DNA of 11,695 nt from an uncultured Clostridia bacterium (lineage in GTDB: Bacteria > Bacillota > Clostridia > Christensenellales > DUVY01). A program made the translations under genes and the position numbers. A model generated the notes under the pieces. The model saw only the letters and a list, made by a program, of their open reading frames with translations, did no database searches and was not told the DNA's origin. Location: the NCBI GenBank assembly GCA_937895465.1, contig CALAYY010000100.1, positions 1 through 11,695 on the forward strand, in the 5' to 3' direction. Positions 7,267-11,695 of the stretch are shown piece by piece. Position 1 is the stretch's first letter. Every line of letters begins with the position of its first letter.

Positions 7267-7329
7267 GATAGAATTTTGAAGAAAAAATATTAATCAACAA
7301 GTGCTTTTTAATATTAAAACATTTTTAAT

Positions 7330-7797
7330 TCAATGCCATTTACCATTAATAAATAATTCCTTAATCTTTTCGTTTGGACACAGCTTTAAAAATAGTTTTT
7401 CACGGCTAATACTATAAGCAAAAGTCAGTTTTTTATTTTCTCTTGAAGATAATCTTACAATAGGGGGTACATAAAGCAAAATTGAACCTAAAAATTTTGG
7501 AATTTTAAAATCACAAAATTCAAAATCTTCCCATGCCCATACATATACTTTTCCTTTTATTTTTTGCCAAATCTGTTCTTTTCCAAAATATATCATGGAA
7601 TTCAAGCCAGTATAATTCGAAAAAATCAATATAAATATATGAGTAATAATTGTTCCTATTAATAAGAATATAAAAACATAATTATTCTTATTAAAATATA
7701 AAATAAAAAAAGAAAAATCCGCAACAAAAAGACATATATGATATAGCATTATTAATTGAGGGTTTCTACGAAATTTAAAAACAAGCGTATCATTCAT
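7330..7797 (-). CDS. Unrecognised two-helix membrane protein, 155 aa
   Basis: I do not recognise this protein at family level. Two membrane helices (about 14-34 and 39-60) are followed by a soluble C-terminal part of about 95 residues with alternating hydrophobics, tryptophans (VYVWAWEDFEF) and a basic stretch. This organisation recalls YcxB-like or bacterial-PH-type membrane proteins, in which a WED turn follows a hairpin of helices; that is a guess. The start at 7797 is fixed by a strong GGAGGAGG (7802-7809); an in-frame ATG at 7836 has no ribosome site. It follows the 66-residue membrane protein gene by 90 bp on the same strand and is probably cotranscribed with it. No clear terminator follows. 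Confidence 0.6.
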   Translation of the reverse strand: MNDTLVFKFRRNPQLIMLYHICLFVADFSFFILYFNKNNYVFIFLLIGTIITHIFILIFSNYTGLNSMIYFGKEQIWQKIKGKVYVWAWEDFEFCDFKIPKFLGSILLYVPPIVRLSSRENKKLTFAYSISREKLFLKLCPNEKIKELFINGKWH

Positions 7798-7887
7798 TTT
7801 GCCTCCTCCATTTTTTGACGTTTTTTTGTTTTCCATTTTTCAAAACTTTTTTATTGCAAATTTTACTTCTCCTCTAAATTATCTTAT

Positions 7888-8088
7888 TCATTGATTTTCT
7901 TTTCGTTTTTTAAGTTCCATAATTAGACATAACCCTACAATTGGAATTGCAACAATATTGATAATAAGTGCAATTAAGAGAAAAACTGAAAACCATTTCA
8001 ACAGGTAAAGCATTGTAACAAAAGGCAATATGGTTACAAAAATAAAGCTAAGTACGCAAGTAACAATATCAAGATTTTTCTTATTCAT
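7888..8088 (-). CDS. Small two-helix membrane protein, 66 aa
   Basis: This short hydrophobic protein of unknown function has two predicted membrane helices (about 8-30 and 33-58) and a basic tail (ELKKRKENQ) that should face the cytoplasm. GGAG (8096-8099) stands 7 nt before the ATG. It lies between a probable small peptide gene upstream and the 155-residue membrane protein downstream, all on the minus strand, suggesting a small operon of membrane proteins. No toxin, immunity or transporter signature can be assigned. Confidence 0.55.
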   Translation of the reverse strand: MNKKNLDIVTCVLSFIFVTILPFVTMLYLLKWFSVFLLIALIINIVAIPIVGLCLIMELKKRKENQ

Positions 8089-8109
8089 TTCATTTCTCCA
8101 TTACCTTTA

Positions 8110-8222
8110 TCAGCCAAGAATTCTTATTATGCATGCAAATCCTGTAGCAAATAAAGATATAATCATTGTTACCATAGCAATAATTGAAAATTTGCTCAAT
8201 TTGGTATACTATCTTTTTTCAT
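8110..8222 (-). pseudogene. Small membrane peptide gene, apparently broken by one missing base
   Basis: An ATG at 8222 has GAGG 4 nt upstream and encodes MKKDSIPN before a TGA. The next frame, from AAA TTG at 8202, encodes a hydrophobic single-helix segment ending in FACIIRILG at a TGA (8110-8112). One extra A in the 3-A run at 8200-8202 would join them into a natural-looking 37-residue peptide (charged N-terminus, then one membrane helix). Alternatively translation starts at the TTG at 8199 (29 residues), which lacks a ribosome site. It lies 21 nt upstream of the 66-residue membrane protein gene. A sequencing error, a real mutation or chance are all possible. Confidence 0.3.
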
Positions 8223-8395
8223 AAAACCTCAAATATTTTTTATTCTTTCAATCATGCCACATTATTACACAACATAAATTTATAATAAAAAACAATATCC
8301 TTGTATCTTATAACTAACTAATTATTATTTTTTGTTGTTTTTTATTTATCACTTAAATCTTATTGTTATGTTTTGATTTCAATATAAAGTCTTGC
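8223..8395. other. AT-rich gap with no clear gene
   Basis: This lies between the small-membrane-protein genes and the DUF3307 gene. It must hold the promoter for the former on the minus strand, but I see no box pair I can defend. I also see no convincing terminator for the DUF3307 gene, only A/T runs without a GC stem. Confidence 0.4.
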
Positions 8396-9169
8396 TTATA
8401 TGCAAAACAAAATGCACAAAATCGCTATCAGCATACTTAATAATGTTCCAATTAGATACTTTTCGGCAAAACTTTTGTCTTCTAACAGTTTGAATCTTGC
8501 TATTGATTTTGCTGTCAATACAAGTGCTATTGAGGTGTACAACCCCATTAATCCCAATATAAAAACCAGCAGGCGTTCTAACATACCTATAATAGAGCCG
8601 GCTTTATTATTAATATCTTCTTGGCAGACATTAGCAGTATCTTGTGTCTTTAACTCTTGACTTCTAAATACAAAATTAAAAAAATGTTTTATAAACACAG
8701 ATGAAGGATAACCGATTAATATTATTGCTAAGACTATTCTAAAAAGTCTATTAAGCTCAATACTCCAAAAAAATCTTGATTCTAAAAACATAAATGGCTT
8801 AACGATAATACTGTGTCCTATACTGTTAAATTGAATAAGAAAGAGTGATAAAACCAATAAAATAATTACGTGTAAAAACTGATCGATAATAAAGCTAAAA
8901 AAAGTATATGTTATGTTGCCAAACTTCTTATCCAGCTTGATTTTTATATAATCCAATAAGATATGCGAAAATGAAATAATAATACCAAATAATATTATCT
9001 GAAGCGTTGTTCCAAATAATAGGCAAACTAAAAAAGTCAATGCAGAATAAATCAAAGAATGAATTACTAAATACAAAATGCTGTTCTTTTTCTTTTCAGA
9101 TAATTTGTACGGCTGAAAAGTAAAATCTGCTAAAAAATGCCCAATCAAAAAAAGTATAAAAGAATTCAT
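8396..9169 (-). CDS. DUF3307 family membrane protein, SatD partner
   Basis: This 257-residue multi-helix membrane protein belongs to the DUF3307 family; its biochemical role is unknown. The N-terminal half has the family pattern GHFLADFTFQP followed by a KK-rich turn, with polar residues inside predicted helices: His11, Asp15, Gln19, His37, His69 and Asp73 (SHILLDYIK), and Asp96, Gln97, His100 (DQFLH). The C-terminal half carries GSIIGMLERLLVFILGLMG, AKSIARF and LIGTLLS, also typical of the family. The ATG at 9169 is chosen over a TTG at 9172 because AGGAG stands 7 nt upstream. That AGGAG overlaps the TAG stop of satD, so the two are translationally coupled and probably act together. Confidence 0.8.
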   Translation of the reverse strand: MNSFILFLIGHFLADFTFQPYKLSEKKKNSILYLVIHSLIYSALTFLVCLLFGTTLQIILFGIIISFSHILLDYIKIKLDKKFGNITYTFFSFIIDQFLHVIILLVLSLFLIQFNSIGHSIIVKPFMFLESRFFWSIELNRLFRIVLAIILIGYPSSVFIKHFFNFVFRSQELKTQDTANVCQEDINNKAGSIIGMLERLLVFILGLMGLYTSIALVLTAKSIARFKLLEDKSFAEKYLIGTLLSMLIAILCILFCI

Positions 9170-9179
9170 CAAAAAACTC

Positions 9180-10055
9180 CTAATAATTTTCTTCTGATAA
9201 CATTACAGCCAAAACTTCTAGCTTTCTGATTTCGTTAAAATTACCTTTTTCCACCTTTTGTTCTATGTTTTGTCTGGTAACGCCCAAAAGCTGAGCCGAG
9301 TATTCGTTGAGCGAAGGCGGAATCAGTGTATCAATAAATATCCCCTGTTTTATAAAAGTCTTTTCATCGTCTATTTGGTTTTTTGAAAGATATTGGGATA
9401 TTCTCAAATACAAGTCATCATAATAAAACTTATCCTTAATGATTTTGTATCTTTGCAAATTGCTTTTTAAAAATTTGATAACAAAATCATAATAAAAAGA
9501 ATTAATCTGCTTATTGCCGTAAGATATAGGAAAAAGCAGATTGAACATATTAAAAACATCTTTTTGATACGGTGTCTGTAATAACTCCAAAGTCATACAA
9601 GTATGCAAAATTTGATTAATGACTATATCGTTTTTATAATTATCAGAAAAAATCAGGATGTTATAATTCTTTTCTTTGGCTGTATTGATTGCGTTAATAG
9701 CAAGATGATATGAGTTTCCATCAACGAAATTAGAATTAAGGTGCTTGTCCTCTTCTTTTATAGTTTTAATTATTTCATTGATTGTTCCAAAACCAATACC
9801 GCAACGGATTTCATAAGGATAAAATAGGTGCTTTACAAGATGATAACTTAGGACGGCATTATTGGCATTATTAAACAACCCTTGAACAGAATCGCCCGCC
9901 GCAAAGACAATTTTTTCTTCCAAGCCTATAAAAAAAATATTATTAATAAATTCAACAATTTTTAACAGCTTCTTCTGACAGTTGCCTCGCACCTCTTCAT
10001 CCATACTCTTGGAGTTTTTTATATCAAGAATAAAAGCTGCGTATTTCTTTTTCAT
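9180..10055 (-). CDS. satD: SatD family protein: cyclase-like domain plus C-terminal HTH
   Basis: This 291-residue protein belongs to the SatD family, named from an acid-tolerance locus of Streptococcus mutans; its molecular role is not settled. The N-terminal part (about 1-135) reads like a class III nucleotidyl-cyclase-type fold: Asp11 in FILDIKNS, Asp55 in AAGDSVQGLF, RCGIGFG at 84-90 and DGNSYHLAINAI at 112-123. The last segment aligns with the cyclase GxxVNxAxR block, but with His and Asn where Asn and Arg would be. The C-terminal end (about 248-275, SLNEYSAQLLGVTRQNIEQKV) looks like a helix-turn-helix. It is therefore a possible nucleotide-sensing DNA-binding protein (inference). AGGAAA precedes the ATG. 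The gene heads an operon with the DUF3307 membrane protein, behind a promoter flanked by tandem palindromes. Confidence 0.75.
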   Translation of the reverse strand: MKKKYAAFILDIKNSKSMDEEVRGNCQKKLLKIVEFINNIFFIGLEEKIVFAAGDSVQGLFNNANNAVLSYHLVKHLFYPYEIRCGIGFGTINEIIKTIKEEDKHLNSNFVDGNSYHLAINAINTAKEKNYNILIFSDNYKNDIVINQILHTCMTLELLQTPYQKDVFNMFNLLFPISYGNKQINSFYYDFVIKFLKSNLQRYKIIKDKFYYDDLYLRISQYLSKNQIDDEKTFIKQGIFIDTLIPPSLNEYSAQLLGVTRQNIEQKVEKGNFNEIRKLEVLAVMLSEENY

Positions 10056-10076
10056 ACCCTATTTCCTATTGCCTAT

Positions 10077-10104
10077 ATTATAACACATTAAAATGGTAAT
10101 GCAA
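10077..10104 (-). promoter_or_regulatory. Promoter of the satD-DUF3307 operon
   Basis: On the minus strand, TTGCAT (10099-10104), 16 bp, then TATAAT (10077-10082) preceded by TGT form an extended -10 promoter. The leader to the ATG at 10055 is about 15 nt. The -35 lies inside the first of two palindromes. Confidence 0.6.
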
Positions 10105-10148
10105 GTTAATTCACTTGCATTATTAATCGGCAAGCTATTTTACTTGCC
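10097..10148. promoter_or_regulatory. Two tandem GCAAG-N8-CTTGC palindromes, candidate operators
   Basis: Palindrome 1 has 10-bp perfect arms (TAATGCAAGT 10097-10106, ACTTGCATTA 10113-10122). Palindrome 2 has GGCAAG (10129-10134) and CTTGCC (10143-10148). Both have the same core, GCAAG-N8-CTTGC, with identical internal spacing, and repeat 29 bp apart. Palindrome 1 covers the satD -35 box; palindrome 2 lies upstream. Neither is followed by a T run on the minus strand, so they read as protein sites rather than terminators. Confidence 0.6.
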
Positions 10149-10172
10149 AAATATCGCCATTTAATTTTTGCT

Positions 10173-10188
10173 TAATATCTTGATATTA
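10173..10188. repeat. 16-bp palindrome downstream of the MATE gene
   Basis: TAATATCTTGATATTA has 7-bp perfect arms around TT. It lies 19 bp past the end of the MATE gene. No T run follows on the minus strand, so it is not a standard terminator. It could be another regulator site upstream of satD, or a weak 3' hairpin. Confidence 0.3.
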
Positions 10189-10206
10189 GTATTCAATAGA
10201 CAAATT

Positions 10207-11547
10207 TTATCTTGATTTTGATAATGATAAAGTCTTTGGTTTTTTAAAGACTTTAAGCGCCATAATTGAAATTATTGCAACAAGCCCTTCAGCCGCCAAA
10301 AACGAAAGCCATACGCCTGTTATCCCTGCCAAAAACGAAAACAAATACGCCAAAGGTATAATTATTATCAGACCTCTCAATAATGAAATAATGTGTGCGT
10401 AAATTGGTCTTTCTATTGAAGAAAAGAACATTGATGTTATGATATTAAAGCCCACAAATACAATTGAAGTAAAATACAGTTTGAGTCCCCAAACCGCCAT
10501 TTTTTGTAAGCTATCATTATTTTGGCTGTTAAAAATATGCGCTATGGGGTCAGCAAAAATAAAAATAATTAGATATATTATAATTGACAGCATAAGCATT
10601 GTAATAATTGCATACCGTAGTACATGTTTTGCAACCGTTAGATTATCAGCTCCATAAGCTTTGCTTGTCAGCGGCTGTATACCTTGGGCTATTCCTGTAT
10701 AAATTGCTATTACTATTATTGATATATTGGCGATAATGCCATATGCGGCTACGCCGACATTTCCATGAAGCCCAAATATTATATTATTAAACACTATAAT
10801 AACTATGCCTGAAGATAATTCGGTTACCAAAGACGGAAAGCCCAAAGTCAATACTGACCTTATCATAGAAAAGTCAGGACTAATCTTAACCAAAGGCACC
10901 TTGTTTTTTTCGCCTGCTTTTATCTTGTATAAAATTAAAATTATCAAGCTTATTAAGGCAGACAAACCTGTGGCAAACACTGCTCCAAACATACCCATTT
11001 TTAAAGGAAAGATAAAAATATAATCAAGTAATATATTTGACAAACTGCCGATTATCATAGCAGACATGGCTAAGCGTGGCTTGCCGTCATTTCGTGCAAA
11101 GCAAACCAATACATTATTCAAAATAAAAACAGGTGCAAAAAGTAACAGCACTTTCATATAAATATTGGTCATATCAAATACTTCTTTATCAGCACCCAAC
11201 AAGGTGGAAAAATAGCCAGAAAAAAAGATTCCTATTATAACAAATATACAAGAAAAGATTCCGGCTAAGATTAAGGCATTACTAAATGCACCTTTAGCTT
11301 TTTTCAGATCATTTTGAGTCTTTAAGACCAAGTATTTGGTAGCACCGCCTATCCCTAACATCAATCCGATTCCGTTAACAAAGCTATAAACTGGTATAGC
11401 AATATTAAGCGCAGCAAGACCGTTAGTACCTAAGCCTTTTGAAACAAAAAACGTATCAGCAAGAATATATAATGAGATACTTACCATTCCTAATACATTA
11501 GAAAAACAATACCTTGAAAACTCTTTTAGGCTGGATTTTTGGGTCAT
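10207..11547 (-). CDS. MATE-family efflux transporter
   Basis: This 446-residue inner-membrane protein belongs to the multidrug and toxic compound extrusion family, which exports organic cations and drugs in exchange for H+ or Na+. About twelve membrane helices are predicted, and the length is typical. Family-like segments include the N-terminal FVSKGLGTNGLAALNIAIPVY and the second-half TSKAYGADN, matching the two pseudo-symmetric halves. The frame extends upstream to 11580, but ATGCTGG there lies within the leader terminator stem; the ATG at 11547 has AGGAG (11555-11559) 7 nt upstream and is preferred. A hairpin and U run directly before the ribosome site suggest attenuation control. Drug specificity cannot be inferred. 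Confidence 0.9.
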   Translation of the reverse strand: MTQKSSLKEFSRYCFSNVLGMVSISLYILADTFFVSKGLGTNGLAALNIAIPVYSFVNGIGLMLGIGGATKYLVLKTQNDLKKAKGAFSNALILAGIFSCIFVIIGIFFSGYFSTLLGADKEVFDMTNIYMKVLLLFAPVFILNNVLVCFARNDGKPRLAMSAMIIGSLSNILLDYIFIFPLKMGMFGAVFATGLSALISLIILILYKIKAGEKNKVPLVKISPDFSMIRSVLTLGFPSLVTELSSGIVIIVFNNIIFGLHGNVGVAAYGIIANISIIVIAIYTGIAQGIQPLTSKAYGADNLTVAKHVLRYAIITMLMLSIIIYLIIFIFADPIAHIFNSQNNDSLQKMAVWGLKLYFTSIVFVGFNIITSMFFSSIERPIYAHIISLLRGLIIIIPLAYLFSFLAGITGVWLSFLAAEGLVAIISIMALKVFKKPKTLSLSKSR

Positions 11548-11564
11548 GCAACATCTCCTAACAT

Positions 11565-11618
11565 AAAAAAACGCCAGCATTTTCTCTCTTCTATGACCTA
11601 ACGAAAGAAAACCTGACG
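11565..11618 (-). terminator. Intrinsic terminator in the MATE leader (attenuator)
   Basis: In the minus-strand RNA, the side at 11613-11618 (CGUCAG) pairs with 11572-11577 (CUGGCG). The stem continues inward through a small bulge with UUUUC against GAAAA, and seven U (11565-11571) follow. It stands 5 nt before the MATE Shine-Dalgarno. A terminator between promoter and gene implies conditional readthrough. Confidence 0.65.
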
Positions 11619-11623
11619 CCTAG

Positions 11624-11645
11624 TTCTTTACCCGGTGGCAAAGAA
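11624..11645 (-). ncRNA. Leader hairpin upstream of the MATE attenuator
   Basis: A 9-bp stem (11624-11632 with 11637-11645, one G-U pair) closes an ACCG loop in the minus-strand leader. With the terminator it forms a roughly 110-nt structured 5' leader. It may be part of a ligand-binding RNA or a transcription attenuator. I do not recognise it as a known riboswitch class, and no leader-peptide ORF with a ribosome site is visible. Confidence 0.4.
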
Positions 11646-11681
11646 ATGTCTTATTATTTTTTTTAATACTTTAGCATAATT

Positions 11682-11687
11682 ATTATA
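11682..11687 (-). promoter_or_regulatory. Possible -10 box for the MATE gene
   Basis: A perfect TATAAT on the minus strand lies close to the right edge; its -35 would fall beyond the window. The start would be near 11675, upstream of both leader hairpins. Confidence 0.4.
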
Positions 11688-11695
11688 TATTTGTC

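Noticed and set aside
7306..7319. TTTTAATATTAAAA 14-bp palindrome downstream of the 155-residue gene
   Set aside because: It is pure A/T, has no loop or T run of terminator type, and is expected by chance in this composition.
8030..8224. 64-codon plus-strand frame over the small membrane protein genes
   Set aside because: It is antisense to the 66-residue gene start and the broken peptide; it has no ribosome site and a composition typical of a shadow frame.
10129..10148. GGCAAG/CTTGCC hairpin as the MATE terminator
   Set aside because: No T run follows on the minus strand, and the same core is repeated in the neighbouring palindrome at the satD promoter, so an operator reading fits better.
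11565..11650. MATE leader as a guanidine (ykkC), PreQ1, cobalamin or c-di-GMP riboswitch
   Set aside because: Short fragments such as GCCACCGGG recall several classes, but none of their core motifs appears in the right order, so no known class is named.
1..11695. CRISPR array, tRNA/rRNA, insertion sequence or prophage
   Set aside because: No spaced direct repeats, cloverleaf-type sequence, transposase or integrase, or phage protein was seen on either strand.

Overview
The window is AT-rich DNA from a low-GC bacterium. It uses the standard genetic code (TGA, TAG and TAA all act as stops), has purine-rich Shine-Dalgarno sites, and shows consensus-like TATAAT promoters and U-tailed hairpin terminators. 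Gene content (GH127 arabinofuranosidase, BD-FAE/Axe-like esterase, ferritin-like protein, paired short chromate transporters, SatD plus DUF3307, MATE transporter) fits an anaerobic Bacillota/Clostridia-like organism from a plant-fibre or gut habitat. That placement is inferred from style and content, not from a marker gene. No tRNA, rRNA, CRISPR array, insertion sequence or phage gene was seen.

Left part (1-4396), sugar use and stress. A minus-strand GH127 beta-L-arabinofuranosidase, cut by the left window edge, is divergent from a plus-strand regulator with an ArsR-type winged helix and a large unrecognised C-terminal domain. Their shared 267-bp gap holds a promoter for the regulator and a 13-bp perfect inverted repeat. 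A bidirectional terminator separates the regulator from a minus-strand pair: a carbohydrate-esterase-type alpha/beta hydrolase followed by a ferritin-like diiron protein.

Middle part (4397-7329). Back-to-back promoters drive the esterase leftward and a two-gene chromate transporter (two 189-residue halves, overlapping by 14 nt) rightward. A second bidirectional terminator separates these from a minus-strand citrate synthase, whose promoter carries two perfect inverted repeats.

Right part (7330-11695), all minus strand. It holds a group of small membrane proteins (155 and 66 residues, plus a roughly 37-residue peptide that appears broken by one missing base); a translationally coupled pair, SatD family then DUF3307 membrane protein; and a MATE-family exporter behind a structured leader with an intrinsic terminator just ahead of its ribosome binding site.

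The most interesting region is the satD/DUF3307 unit. The SatD N-terminus has the layout of a class III nucleotidyl-cyclase-like domain (two Asp 44 residues apart), its C-terminus looks like a helix-turn-helix, and its partner is a membrane protein rich in intramembrane His/Asp. Its promoter lies beside two tandem, equally spaced palindromes of form GCAAG-N8-CTTGC, one covering the -35 box.
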